DNA of 64,000 bases, from NCBI GenBank assembly GCA_000701625.1, contig JNJK01000008.1, positions 62,001 through 126,000 of the forward strand. Reading direction: 5' to 3'. Below the pieces are notes generated by a model. The model made no database searches and was not told where the DNA came from. It saw only the letters and a list, made by a program, of their open reading frames with translations. The position numbers and the translations under genes were made by a program. This DNA comes from Lachnospiraceae bacterium MC2017. GTDB lineage: Bacteria; Bacillota; Clostridia; Lachnospirales; Lachnospiraceae. This document shows, one piece after another, positions 36,381-45,117 of this stretch. Position 1 is the stretch's first letter; every line of letters begins with the position of its first letter.

Positions 36381-36480
36381 GATATCCTTCGTTTCCACGG
36401 TTTCTCGCTGTAGCGTCACCGTCCGTGGACCCGGATATCTGTTTATTTGTTCTGACCGTGTGTCCTTCACACAGACCAAA
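36381..36480 (-). promoter_or_regulatory. Structured rpsB leader, possible S2 autoregulation site
   Basis: GATATCC (36381-36387) pairs with GGATATC (36433-36439), enclosing CCACGG/CCGTGG and an inner CGCT/AGCG hairpin. A second hairpin, TCTGTGTGAAGGACACACGG, lies near the transcript start. There is no U-run, so translation control or mRNA stability is more likely than attenuation. Confidence 0.5.
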
Positions 36481-36482
36481 AC

Positions 36483-36511
36483 AGTTTATCATATATACTT
36501 TTTATAAGCAA
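36483..36511 (-). promoter_or_regulatory. Promoter of rpsB-tsf
   Basis: TTGCTT and TAAACT are 17 bases apart, with TGA directly before the -10 giving an extended -10 form. It begins only 9 bases past the stop of the last flagellar-operon gene. No terminator lies between, so flagellar transcripts may read into rpsB. Confidence 0.6.
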
Positions 36512-36519
36512 GATAATAT

Positions 36520-37149
36520 TTATTCTGTTGCCGAAGTTATTATCTTTGCTATTTCTTCCGGAGATGCTCCTGTCGGAATACGATGTTCGCCAACAACCAG
36601 TTTTCTATCATATCCGTTTGCACATAAAAATTTATCATAAGAATCTGCATCCGTGATAAGACCGGAAGAAGCAAGTGCTTTTGCAACTGCTGTCGAACTT
36701 GAACCGTTCGCTATCGTTATAGTTGTAAAAGATCCCGTCGACTTGACATTTTCAGTCCCATCCGCTGCCGCTTCTTCTGCCGCATCGGATAAAAGTTCGG
36801 ATTTTGTCTTACCCAGATCTTTTCTGGAGCTGTCCTTATTCTCAGACAGCGCCTTCAAGGCCTCCGGATCTTTATCTTCTCCGTCGTCTTTCTGACCATC
36901 TGTATCCGAAGCATCTTCCTCAGTGATCTCATTCTGCGACGCCTTTGAGTTTTCAGCTCCGTGCATGGCAAGATTTTTTGCATCCGTAAGAAGAAGGTCG
37001 TCTTCTCTCACCATTCCAAGCTGTTCCGCGCGCTTCATGACCTCCGCATCAGACATCTTCGTTTTTTGTGATCCGGCAGTAACGGAGAGAATTATCGCCG
37101 TGACCAGCATGCCTATGCCGATTCCTCTCATATAATATCTAAGCTTCAT
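36520..37149 (-). CDS. Small membrane-anchored protein with MltG/YceG-like C-terminal domain
   Basis: A 209-residue protein. An N-terminal helix (GIGIGMLVTAIILSVTAG) anchors it, an acidic linker of about 80 residues follows, and the last 65 residues (FTTITIANGSSSTAVAKALASSGLI...GEHRIPTGASPEEIAKII) match the LysM-like N-terminal domain of endolytic transglycosylase MltG. The catalytic YceG domain is absent. The start overlaps the previous gene's stop. It closes the flagellar operon, so it may bind peptidoglycan near the flagellar base. Confidence 0.68.
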   Translation of the reverse strand: MKLRYYMRGIGIGMLVTAIILSVTAGSQKTKMSDAEVMKRAEQLGMVREDDLLLTDAKNLAMHGAENSKASQNEITEEDASDTDGQKDDGEDKDPEALKALSENKDSSRKDLGKTKSELLSDAAEEAAADGTENVKSTGSFTTITIANGSSSTAVAKALASSGLITDADSYDKFLCANGYDRKLVVGEHRIPTGASPEEIAKIITSATE

Positions 37150-38063
37150 GCCAGATCCTCCTGATCAGATTCATAGAGGTCAATTATCAGATTGACTTCT
37201 CCAACACCCATTCCAAGACTCTTGGCAATCTCAACATTAGTTATTCCGTCTCTGTGCATGGCACGGACTTTTTCATTGCGGTTTACAAGCGGAGATCCTT
37301 CCCTTTCCTCTGATGCTCTTTCCGCTGCATTCTCGATCTGTACTGTCTCTGCAGGTGCTGACATCACTTCCTGTTCTTTTGAAGCATCCGGCTTTTCATC
37401 GACGTCAACTGCACTCTCTGTAACACCTATGATCTTTTCTCCCAGATCTTCCGGGATTTCTGATTCCGGATTTTTCTGCACCGGTGTTGATACCGGTTTT
37501 GCAGTTTTACGCAACGCTTCTGCCTGCATCTCAGTTTTTACAGGAGCAGCCTGTACCGGCGACGCTGCAGTTGATGCAGCTCTTCCACGAAGACGATCCA
37601 TTCCGGAAACTCTTGCGAGGTTTGCCTGCTGCCCCTGCGGAAGGGCATTACTTTGAGGCGCAGAGCTTTTCTGCACCCGACTCACACTGTCTGCCTTACG
37701 GATTGTGTTTTTCAGATCTGCCGACTTGTGATCCAGCATATCATAAAGGAACATGACTTCCTTATGATTTTTCTCAATGTCATCCATGACTACCTTTGAA
37801 TAGTCATTTACTGCCATTATCTTCTCATTGGAAATACGTTCCAGTTCACGCTTCGTTTCTTCCTCAGCCTGTTCTCTGGTCTCGTCTACGATCTCACGGA
37901 TCCTGTTTCTTATCTCATCTTCTCTGTCTCTGATTATCCGGTCTACCTTTTCCTCGGCTTTCCTGCTGTCTTCACCCTTCCCGGCAACAGATTCCGGAAT
38001 AACAAAACTCAATGCAAAAATCAGTGCTCCCCCAAGGAGGAGCACAATCCCTATCGTTGTCAT
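37146..38063 (-). CDS. DUF6115-like protein in the swrB position
   Basis: A 305-residue protein. An N-terminal transmembrane helix (IGIVLLLGGALIFALSFVI) is followed by a long charged coiled coil (residues about 30 to 110), a Pro/Ala-rich linker, and a C-terminal helix-turn-helix-like segment (KVRAMHRDGITNVEIAKSLGMGVGEVNLIIDLYE). This layout and its position between fliA and rpsB match SwrB of Bacillus subtilis, an activator of flagellar export, although the protein is much longer. It overlaps its neighbours by 4 bases on each side. Confidence 0.7.
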   Translation of the reverse strand: MTTIGIVLLLGGALIFALSFVIPESVAGKGEDSRKAEEKVDRIIRDREDEIRNRIREIVDETREQAEEETKRELERISNEKIMAVNDYSKVVMDDIEKNHKEVMFLYDMLDHKSADLKNTIRKADSVSRVQKSSAPQSNALPQGQQANLARVSGMDRLRGRAASTAASPVQAAPVKTEMQAEALRKTAKPVSTPVQKNPESEIPEDLGEKIIGVTESAVDVDEKPDASKEQEVMSAPAETVQIENAAERASEEREGSPLVNRNEKVRAMHRDGITNVEIAKSLGMGVGEVNLIIDLYESDQEDLA

Positions 38064-38374
38064 ATTTGAATGTCAAACCCACCTTCTCTGCTTTTTTTGA
38101 TGACTCTTCCGTCCTGAGACTTTTTCTTCCTGTTTTTGCCGCCGTCACCGGTATATTCATTGTCGCCTTTTTCAGACGCATCGAATTTACGCTGCTCATT
38201 ATTGACATCATCACCTTTTCGGACGCGTTCCAGGTTTTCTTCAGCTTTCTGCTCTACTTCCTTAAACGCATTTCCCTGCATGATGTTGCCCTTATTGTCA
38301 TCGTGGGCTTTTATTGCAGAAATATCCTGCGATGCACTGATAGTTCCGTTAAGAAAGACTGGATTGATCGACAT
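38060..38374 (-). CDS. Small hydrophilic flagellar-operon protein
   Basis: A 104-residue protein starting MSINPVFLNGTISASQDISA. It is highly charged, with Lys/Asp/Gly-rich sequence to the end and no cysteine or hydrophobic helix, so it is likely disordered. The N-terminal pattern resembles small proteins seen after fapA in other clostridial flagellar operons. It lies 17 bases after fapA and overlaps the DUF6115-like gene. It could be a chaperone-like or export-related factor. Confidence 0.62.
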   Translation of the reverse strand: MSINPVFLNGTISASQDISAIKAHDDNKGNIMQGNAFKEVEQKAEENLERVRKGDDVNNEQRKFDASEKGDNEYTGDGGKNRKKKSQDGRVIKKSREGGFDIQI

Positions 38375-38391
38375 AACAACATCCCTTTCCC

Positions 38392-39987
38392 CTACTTCGG
38401 AGCCATGCTTACATCGGCGCCCTGCTTTACAAATCTGCAGTGCTGGTACGGTGTTTTAAGTATCAGCGGTGAATCCGCTATTACCAGTTTGGTTCCTGCA
38501 TAGGCACGATCCGATACTTCTATGACCGCATCTGTTGCTTCTTTCATAGCTTCCTTAAGCGCCGTAATCTCGGTATTATTTTCACCGAGCTGTTTCTGCG
38601 CTGTAACAAAATTACCTGAAAGAGCTTTTGCCTGCTCCACTTTTTCAGGGCTGAATTTCTCTCCGCTTGCAAGCTTTTGCTTAAATGCAGTGAGAACCGG
38701 CATTATCCTCTTGATAGTCTGATTAAGCTCCTCATTTTGCTTCATAAGAGCCACGAGTCTTGCCTTTTTGGTAGGATCCGTTCCGACTTCAAGTACCGTA
38801 TCGCTTCCCATATCAGATCCAATAACCTTTGCAGTAATCTTTTTGCCGGCTCTGACATGGCTTCCGGATATCAGTCCCTTCTTGCCTTCTACCGTGACGG
38901 TCGTCTTCGCGGTAACATCACTGTTCAGTATGATTTCTGCCTGAACATAATTACCGGCTTCTACATGAGCATTTTCAACGTATTTTGCAATAACATTGGA
39001 CCCTGCCTTTACCAGGCCACGTCCCATACCGTTAATACCCTTTGCTACAGTGATCTGTCCATCTGCTGTAACAGTAGCTCCCTCTACTACACCGCGAACC
39101 TCGATGTCTCCGCTGGCGTGTACCGAGAAACCGGAAGTAACATTTCCCTTGATCAGAAGATTCCCTTCATAATTATCAATGTTTCCGGTAGATGTGTCAA
39201 TATTTTCCAGTTCCAAAACACCCGATACGAATACAGTTTCTTCTGTAAGATTAACGTGTCCGTCAATATCGCATATAAGTGTTAGTCCATCCTCAGATAC
39301 GTGCATATTTTTGCCGTATTTAAACTGAACCTTTTTAACTTCTCTGGGTTGCAGCGCTTCACCCAGCACATTTTTACCGGGCTTACCAAGGATTTCTTTT
39401 TTAAGCTTTGCAAGTTCCTGCCCCTTTGTACAGGCGCAGATCGTGTTCAGATGATAAAAATCTACCGTTCCATCTTCTTTTAGAGTGGGCTTTGTGGAAA
39501 GATCTGTATTAAACAGATACGTGATCTCACCGTCCACGCCTTCTATCGGCGGTTCTCCCTTTGCAAGTACATAATCTTTGCAATAGTCACGATCCGATGC
39601 AAATTTATCAAATGCTCCCGGTATTATTTCCGAACGGATCCCGAGTGCCTTCATGTCTCCGATCACTTCTTTTTCATCTACCAGAGATCCGCCCTCACTC
39701 GGTGCATAAAAACGGCACAATACAGTCATCTTGTCTTCACTCAGACGCACTGCCGTTTCCTCATTCACACGGAAATAAGCCTTCTGGTTCAGTTCAATTT
39801 TCTTGTGTTGTTTAGAATCAACTGCACTACGAAGGCTCACCAGATTATATTCAATTTTTTTATTATCCAGATAGGACTGTACCTCCTTGAAGTTAAGGGC
39901 TTCTCCCTCTCCTTCAGGAGGAAACAGTTCCAGTCCGGTGCTGTTATCTCCGATAACCAATCGAAAATAACCATTTTTGTCCCCCAT
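38392..39987 (-). CDS. FapA family polymerisation-like protein (DUF342)
   Basis: A 531-residue protein of the DUF342/FapA family found in flagellar operons. The central half is a right-handed beta-helix-like region with repeated short strands: NIDNYEGNLLIKGNVTSGF, VHASGDIEVRGVVEGATVTA, VIAKYVENAHVEAGNYVQA. The C-terminal coiled coil (ARLVALMKQNEELNQTIK) follows. The N-terminal 170 residues are the DUF342 front domain. It comes after fliA. Its function is not defined, though flagellar or cell-envelope assembly is likely. Confidence 0.85.
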   Translation of the reverse strand: MGDKNGYFRLVIGDNSTGLELFPPEGEGEALNFKEVQSYLDNKKIEYNLVSLRSAVDSKQHKKIELNQKAYFRVNEETAVRLSEDKMTVLCRFYAPSEGGSLVDEKEVIGDMKALGIRSEIIPGAFDKFASDRDYCKDYVLAKGEPPIEGVDGEITYLFNTDLSTKPTLKEDGTVDFYHLNTICACTKGQELAKLKKEILGKPGKNVLGEALQPREVKKVQFKYGKNMHVSEDGLTLICDIDGHVNLTEETVFVSGVLELENIDTSTGNIDNYEGNLLIKGNVTSGFSVHASGDIEVRGVVEGATVTADGQITVAKGINGMGRGLVKAGSNVIAKYVENAHVEAGNYVQAEIILNSDVTAKTTVTVEGKKGLISGSHVRAGKKITAKVIGSDMGSDTVLEVGTDPTKKARLVALMKQNEELNQTIKRIMPVLTAFKQKLASGEKFSPEKVEQAKALSGNFVTAQKQLGENNTEITALKEAMKEATDAVIEVSDRAYAGTKLVIADSPLILKTPYQHCRFVKQGADVSMAPK

Positions 39988-40008
39988 GATATTCCCCTCT
40001 CCGGTTCT

Positions 40009-40779
40009 TTAAACCTGATCCGTGAGCAGTCCGAGGTATTTACCAAGTTTCTGCTTCATCTTCTGAAGGGCTCTGACATGAAGCTGGGAAACACGTGATT
40101 CTGACACTTCAAGGACATTGCTTATCTCTTTCAGAGTTAGTTCTTCATAATAGTAAAGTAAGATTACTTTTCTTTCCTTCTCTGTCAGAAGTTCAAGTGA
40201 ATCAGCCAGAGTCTTCTTCAATTCGTCTTTTTCTACCGAATCTTCGGGGCCAAGTACCTTTACCTGAGATACTTCTTTTACAGGCGCCTCTGTTCCCTGC
40301 TCGATAAACTCATTCAAGGATACCACATTGGTCACTGCCATCTGCGCCTGCCAGTCAGCATACTCATTTTCTGAAATACCGAGGTGTCCGGCGATCTGAG
40401 CACTGGAAGCACTTTTTCCGGATTTTGCCTCCACTTCCTTGATCGCGAGATCGATCTTCTTCTGTCTCTGTCGTATCGTCCTCGGTATCCAATCCATCTT
40501 TCGTATCTGATCCAGTATTGCCCCTCGGATCCTTAGGGATGCATAAGTCTCAAACTTTACATCCTTTGAAATATCAAATTTGTCTATGGCATCGATAAGA
40601 CCGAATACCCCATACCCTACGAGGTCGTCATACTCTACATTGTATCCAAGATACATGCTGAGCCGGCCTGCCACAACCTTTACGAGCGGTGCATACTCCA
40701 CGATGATCTTTTCTCTAGAATCCGGCGAACCGGTTTTGGAGTACTCATCCCAGAGCTTCTTTCTTGCCTCTTCATCCAT
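40009..40779 (-). CDS. fliA: Flagellar sigma factor sigma-28 (FliA/SigD)
   Basis: A 256-residue sigma factor. Region 2 has VEYDDLVGYGVFGLIDAIDKFD and FETYASLRIRGAILDQIRKMDW; region 4 ends in LTLKEISNVLEVSESRVSQLH. Both match the FliA/WhiG subfamily, which transcribes late flagellar and motility genes. It sits downstream of cheD and the small membrane gene as in Bacillus. Its promoter targets were not visible in this window. Confidence 0.95.
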   Translation of the reverse strand: MDEEARKKLWDEYSKTGSPDSREKIIVEYAPLVKVVAGRLSMYLGYNVEYDDLVGYGVFGLIDAIDKFDISKDVKFETYASLRIRGAILDQIRKMDWIPRTIRQRQKKIDLAIKEVEAKSGKSASSAQIAGHLGISENEYADWQAQMAVTNVVSLNEFIEQGTEAPVKEVSQVKVLGPEDSVEKDELKKTLADSLELLTEKERKVILLYYYEELTLKEISNVLEVSESRVSQLHVRALQKMKQKLGKYLGLLTDQV

Positions 40780-40850
40780 ATCTGATACTTTCCCTCACGT
40801 TTTCAGATTTGGCTCTGTCCCCCACGGCTTACACCGTCAAAGCCAAACGT

Positions 40851-41246
40851 TTACCCTTTATCAGCTTGTTTCTCCTGTTCGGTCTCCATTCTGTCCTGTT
40901 CCTGAACACTCTCAAGCACTTCCTGCGAGATTTCTTTGATGACTATCTTGTCCAGGATCATCTTTGCTATACCTCCGATGATCCAGCAGACAAACAGTGC
41001 GATCAACACCCTGCTTAAGAATGTGATAGGATCCATGTGACCGATAAAACCAATGATTGCAGTCGCAAGCCCTCCGATCAGCATGACGATTGCCGGTATC
41101 GTCTTTGTTTTCAGATGCTTTTCTTCTGGGGCAATCGGGATAGCGTCATCCTCCAGCGGCGCACCGGAGATCTCCCCCATCCCTTCAGGAGCATACCCTG
41201 CTCCGTCCTGCAAAGGCTCCGTCCTGTTATCATCCTGATTACTCAT
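40851..41246 (-). CDS. Small membrane protein between cheD and fliA
   Basis: A 131-residue protein with an acidic N-terminal tail, two hydrophobic segments (AIVMLIGGLATAIIGFI and FLSRVLIALFVCWIIGGIA) and a charged C-terminal tail ending EQEKQADKG. I do not recognise the family. It overlaps the cheD stop by 4 bases and is therefore co-translated with it. It may have a motility-related role, as only motility genes surround it. Confidence 0.65.
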   Translation of the reverse strand: MSNQDDNRTEPLQDGAGYAPEGMGEISGAPLEDDAIPIAPEEKHLKTKTIPAIVMLIGGLATAIIGFIGHMDPITFLSRVLIALFVCWIIGGIAKMILDKIVIKEISQEVLESVQEQDRMETEQEKQADKG

Positions 41247-41728
41247 ATAGTTTTCACCGGTTTTCCGACCGCCTTGATGACAAAATCTCCGCTTTCAGGG
41301 AAAAATTCAACCGTTCGTCCGAAATTCAATCCGGTATCCTGTGCAAGTATCGGTATCCTAAGTTCAGCAAGCACCTTCTTTACAGCCTCAACATTTCTGT
41401 CACCGACATTTACCAGAGATGAATTATTCTGAAACGAGAACATCTTAGCGCCACCAGCGATCTTTGCTGTCATGCGGCTTCTTTTTGCTCCCTTTGCCTC
41501 CATTTGCCTCACCAGCTCTTTCACACCAGTGTCCGCAAATTTGGCAATATTAGAATTATTACGGATGGCAGTACTGTCAGGAAGCATAACATGAGCCAGT
41601 CCCCCGTCCTTTGTAGCTGTATCTCTTATCGCAACACCTACACAGGATCCAAGTCCCAGTGTCGTTATACCCTGTCCTTTGGGACACAGCTTAAGGTCTG
41701 CCATTCCTACTTTGATCAACATACCCAT
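41243..41728 (-). CDS. cheD: Chemoreceptor glutamine deamidase CheD
   Basis: A 161-residue CheD, which deamidates receptor glutamines and partners CheC. GLGSCVGVAIRD holds the catalytic cysteine and AHVMLPDS the catalytic histidine. Length and order (cheC-cheD) fit Bacillus-type adaptation systems. Confidence 0.95.
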   Translation of the reverse strand: MGMLIKVGMADLKLCPKGQGITTLGLGSCVGVAIRDTATKDGGLAHVMLPDSTAIRNNSNIAKFADTGVKELVRQMEAKGAKRSRMTAKIAGGAKMFSFQNNSSLVNVGDRNVEAVKKVLAELRIPILAQDTGLNFGRTVEFFPESGDFVIKAVGKPVKTI

Positions 41729-41754
41729 AGCCTTCCCCTTTCAATCCATAGTAT

Positions 41755-42375
41755 TCACTGCATAACACCAAGAGCCTTAAGCAACGTACTATAAGAAGGA
41801 AGGTCCGGAACAAGAAGGAAATATCCGTTTATTTCCTCATCATCTGTGAAATTTGTCTGTATCATCAGCATCTTATCTCCGACCATACCAAACTCTATCG
41901 CAGGTACACTGAGTATCGCTCCTGCCATATCTATGGTCAGATCCGGGACAGATTCCGTGATAGTCATATTTGTCAGTGCTGAAAGAGAGTTAAGATATGC
42001 TCCTGTAATGATATTTCCGATTTCCTTCAGAGCAGACTGCTCCATTTCGTTCATATCATCACCTTCTGTTGCCATCCCCATCATCAATTTCCGCACCAGA
42101 GATTTTGCAGAATGCTGCTCAAGAAGAAACATGATACTTCCGGTAATATCTCCCTGAACCAGAACATAAATACCTGCCATGATCTGTTCTTCACCGCCGA
42201 TAGCATCGCCTATCTGGTCAAAGTCGAGGAGTTCGACCCTGGGCACTTTCATATCGACTTTTGTCTGAAGTATCTGAGCCAGACTGCTGGCAGCATTTCC
42301 TGCTCCGATGTTTCCGATTTCTTTTAGGACATCGAAGTACATATTATCGACATTCTCAAGATTAAAATCTGCCAT
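41755..42375 (-). CDS. cheC: CheY-P phosphatase CheC
   Basis: A 206-residue CheC with two copies of the phosphatase motif: EIGNIGAGNAASSLAQIL near residue 17 and EIGNIITGAYLNSLS near residue 115. Both contain the acidic-Asn pairs used to dephosphorylate CheY-P. The ATG at 42375 gives an MADFNLEN start with AGGGG upstream; the longer frame adds ten unneeded residues. It works with CheD next door. Confidence 0.95.
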   Translation of the reverse strand: MADFNLENVDNMYFDVLKEIGNIGAGNAASSLAQILQTKVDMKVPRVELLDFDQIGDAIGGEEQIMAGIYVLVQGDITGSIMFLLEQHSAKSLVRKLMMGMATEGDDMNEMEQSALKEIGNIITGAYLNSLSALTNMTITESVPDLTIDMAGAILSVPAIEFGMVGDKMLMIQTNFTDDEEINGYFLLVPDLPSYSTLLKALGVMQ

Positions 42376-42428
42376 TAAAAACCCCTTTTTAGCCAGAGCC
42401 GCCAAAACGGCTCCGGCATATTATTTAC

Positions 42429-42908
42429 TTACTGAGTCGGTTCATCAATGATAGTAGACAGATCCAATAAGGATATCAGACCTCCCTCAACTTTACCGAC
42501 ACCATTTATATAGGTCGGTGTGCCGCTTTTTGAATCACGAGCCTTATGCTCGATCTGGCTGTCACTTATCGTAACTACCTTTTTAACTTCATCCACAAGA
42601 ACACCTATGCTTCCACTTGCATCGAGTTTCAAGATGATGATACGGCTCTTTCCTGTGATCTCGTCCGAGTCAAGCCCCATCTTAACCCTAAGGCTCATAA
42701 CCGGTACTACCTCACCACGGAGATTAATAACTCCACGGAAATACTCCGCACTCTTCGGCACTCTTGTGATGCTCTGCATCCTTACGATGTTGTCGATGTA
42801 CTTTATATCTATTCCATACTGTTCATTTCCAAGACTTACGACAATGTACTGAATGGAATTTTCGGTTGATAGTTCTTCTTTTCCTAATACCTGTAAATCA
42901 TTAGCCAT
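42429..42908 (-). CDS. cheW: Chemotaxis coupling protein CheW
   Basis: A 159-residue CheW linking receptors to CheA. QYIVVSLGNEQYGIDI, ITRVPKSAEYFRGVINLRGEVVPVM and the later DSKSGTPTYINGVGKVEGG give the SH3-like domain pairs. It is 18 bases downstream of cheA. Confidence 0.95.
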   Translation of the reverse strand: MANDLQVLGKEELSTENSIQYIVVSLGNEQYGIDIKYIDNIVRMQSITRVPKSAEYFRGVINLRGEVVPVMSLRVKMGLDSDEITGKSRIIILKLDASGSIGVLVDEVKKVVTISDSQIEHKARDSKSGTPTYINGVGKVEGGLISLLDLSTIIDEPTQ

Positions 42909-42926
42909 TTCCCAAGTCCCCCCTTA

Positions 42927-45116
42927 TCAGAATAATGCGTTAGAATCAAGGATCAGAGCAACTTCACCATTACCGAGGATAGTTGCACCGCTGATGATCC
43001 TGCTCGTCTTTATATATCCACCAAGGGACTTGATAACTACTTCCTGCTGACCATCGAGTTCATCTACTACGATACCGGCCAGACTGTCTCCCTTCTTTAC
43101 AATAACGATGATAAGGTTATCATCCGGATTCTTTATCGTCTGTGCATCAAGAACCTCAGACAGTCTGATGATCGGGATAACAGATCCACGAAGCTGGATA
43201 ACCTCTTTATTTTCAACCAGACGAACATCCGTTACCGGAATATCCTCTATAGTCTGGATATTTCCAAGAGCGATCGCATATTTCTCGCCGCCAACCATAA
43301 CCATGAGAGCCTGAATAATAGCAAGTGTAAGAGGCAGACGGATAACAAAGGTCGATCCTTCGTGAAGCTTTGTCTTAACTTCTACATCACCACCGAGCTG
43401 CTCAATGTTTGACTTAACAACATCAAGACCAACGCCTCGACCAGAAATATCAGTAACCTTCTTTGCCATGGAGAAACCGGGATCAAAGAGTGCATCGATA
43501 ACTTCCTTCTCTGTCATCTGTAATGCCTGCTCTTCAGGAGCATAGCCTCTCTCTATGATCTTTGACCGAACTGCTTCTACATCGACACCGTTACCATCAT
43601 CTCCAACTTCGATGACAACGTTATTACCTTCCTGATATGCATTAAGGAAGATCGTACCTGTCTCTGGCTTACCTCTCTCAGCTCTGACATCCGGTGTTTC
43701 AAGACCATGGTCAGCACTATTTCTTAACAGATGCATCAGCGGATCACCGATCTGGTCAACAACAGTACGATCCATTTCTGTTTCTTCACCGGTGATGGTC
43801 AGATTCATCTTCTTACCGAGCTTCTTTTCAAGATCACGGATCATTCTCGGGAACTTCTGGAGAGCTGATTCAATAGGAACCATTCGAACCTTCATGACTG
43901 ATTCATGAAGATTTGTAGTTACGCTCTCAAGATATTCTACCTGTTCAGAGATTGCCTGATCTCTCGCGCTGTCTCCTCCTGAGCTCTGTGAAGCCGCAGA
44001 TACGAGAGAGTTCTTTGCAATGATAAGCTCGGATACCAGATTCATGAGTACATCCAGTTTTTCGATGTCTACACGAACCGTTCTGCTTGCTACCGGTTTC
44101 TTTGGCGCAGGTTTCTTTGCCGCTGCCTTCTTTTCCTCAGCTGCAGGTGCCGGTGCTGCAGGTGCTGCTTCCGGTGCAGGCGCTGCCGCAGGTGCCGGTG
44201 CTGCTTCCGGCGCAGGTGCTGCCTCCGGTGCAGGTTCAGGTTCTGCAGGTGCCTTTCCGTTGTTCTCGATCGTCTGCTCGTTATAGAGTTCTCCGACAAC
44301 CTCTGAAATCTCGGAAACACTCTTAATAGCTGTCACAACCGGATCCATTTCTTCATCAGTAATTACAAAAATGCTGAAATCATTTTCAAATTTCTCATCT
44401 TCGATATCCTGTGATGAAGGACTTGAAACAACTATTTCACCAATTTCTTCGATAGCCTTAAATACAAGAAATGCACGTGCTGCCTTAAGCATGCAGCCTT
44501 CCTCGATAAATACAGTAAATCCGAATACATGCTTTCCTGCAACTACCGCATCTTTCAATACGTCTGACTGGGCATCATCAAAAACGATAGTCTTATATAC
44601 TGCTTTTTCATCGACTTTTGCTTCCGCTGCCGGTGCCGCTGCCGCAGGTGCTGCCGCCGCAGGTGCCGGTGCTGCTGCCGCCGGTGCTGCTGCCGCCGGT
44701 GCCGGTGCTGCTCCGCCGCCACCCTTTCCTGTTGCTTCCGAAAGGATCTTATTTAATTCCGTGATAATAGCTTCATTGTCATCATCACCTTCGTCTGATG
44801 TATCACGGATAGTATCAACATATCCCTGTATAGCATCTAATGCCTGGAACAGAATATCTATAAGATTTGAAGAAACCTTCATCTGTCCGCCGCGGATTGC
44901 CGAAAATACATCTTCTGTGTCATGCGTCAGGTGCTGAAGACGCTTATAGCCCATTGTTCCTGCCATACCCTTTAAGGAATGGGCTGCACGGAATATCTCA
45001 TTAATAGAATCTTCATTCTCCGGATCCTGCTCCAAAGTAAGAAGGTTGTCATTAAGCGCCTGAATGTGTTCCTGAGATTCGTCGAGGAAAATACCTAAAT
45101 ACTGACCTACATCCAT
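42927..45116 (-). CDS. cheA: Chemotaxis histidine kinase CheA
   Basis: A 729-residue CheA. The phospho-accepting histidine is His46 in AAHSLKGMAGTMGY (P1). P2, the CheY-docking part, is about residues 165 to 280, bracketed by two Ala/Pro low-complexity linkers. P3 dimerisation starts with TVRVDIEKLDVLMNL. P4 has the N box HLLRNSADHGLE and the G boxes DDGNGVD and SGRGVGLDVV. P5 is CheW-like at the end. The kinase phosphorylates CheY and CheB. Confidence 0.97.
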   Translation of the reverse strand: MDVGQYLGIFLDESQEHIQALNDNLLTLEQDPENEDSINEIFRAAHSLKGMAGTMGYKRLQHLTHDTEDVFSAIRGGQMKVSSNLIDILFQALDAIQGYVDTIRDTSDEGDDDNEAIITELNKILSEATGKGGGGAAPAPAAAAPAAAAPAPAAAAPAAAAPAAEAKVDEKAVYKTIVFDDAQSDVLKDAVVAGKHVFGFTVFIEEGCMLKAARAFLVFKAIEEIGEIVVSSPSSQDIEDEKFENDFSIFVITDEEMDPVVTAIKSVSEISEVVGELYNEQTIENNGKAPAEPEPAPEAAPAPEAAPAPAAAPAPEAAPAAPAPAAEEKKAAAKKPAPKKPVASRTVRVDIEKLDVLMNLVSELIIAKNSLVSAASQSSGGDSARDQAISEQVEYLESVTTNLHESVMKVRMVPIESALQKFPRMIRDLEKKLGKKMNLTITGEETEMDRTVVDQIGDPLMHLLRNSADHGLETPDVRAERGKPETGTIFLNAYQEGNNVVIEVGDDGNGVDVEAVRSKIIERGYAPEEQALQMTEKEVIDALFDPGFSMAKKVTDISGRGVGLDVVKSNIEQLGGDVEVKTKLHEGSTFVIRLPLTLAIIQALMVMVGGEKYAIALGNIQTIEDIPVTDVRLVENKEVIQLRGSVIPIIRLSEVLDAQTIKNPDDNLIIVIVKKGDSLAGIVVDELDGQQEVVIKSLGGYIKTSRIISGATILGNGEVALILDSNALF

Positions 45117-45117
45117 T

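Noticed and set aside
44020-44286. Ala/Gly/Ser-rich plus-strand open frame antisense to cheA
   Set aside because: It is the reverse reading of the Ala/Pro linkers of CheA, where repeated GC-rich codons remove stops. No ribosome site precedes it.
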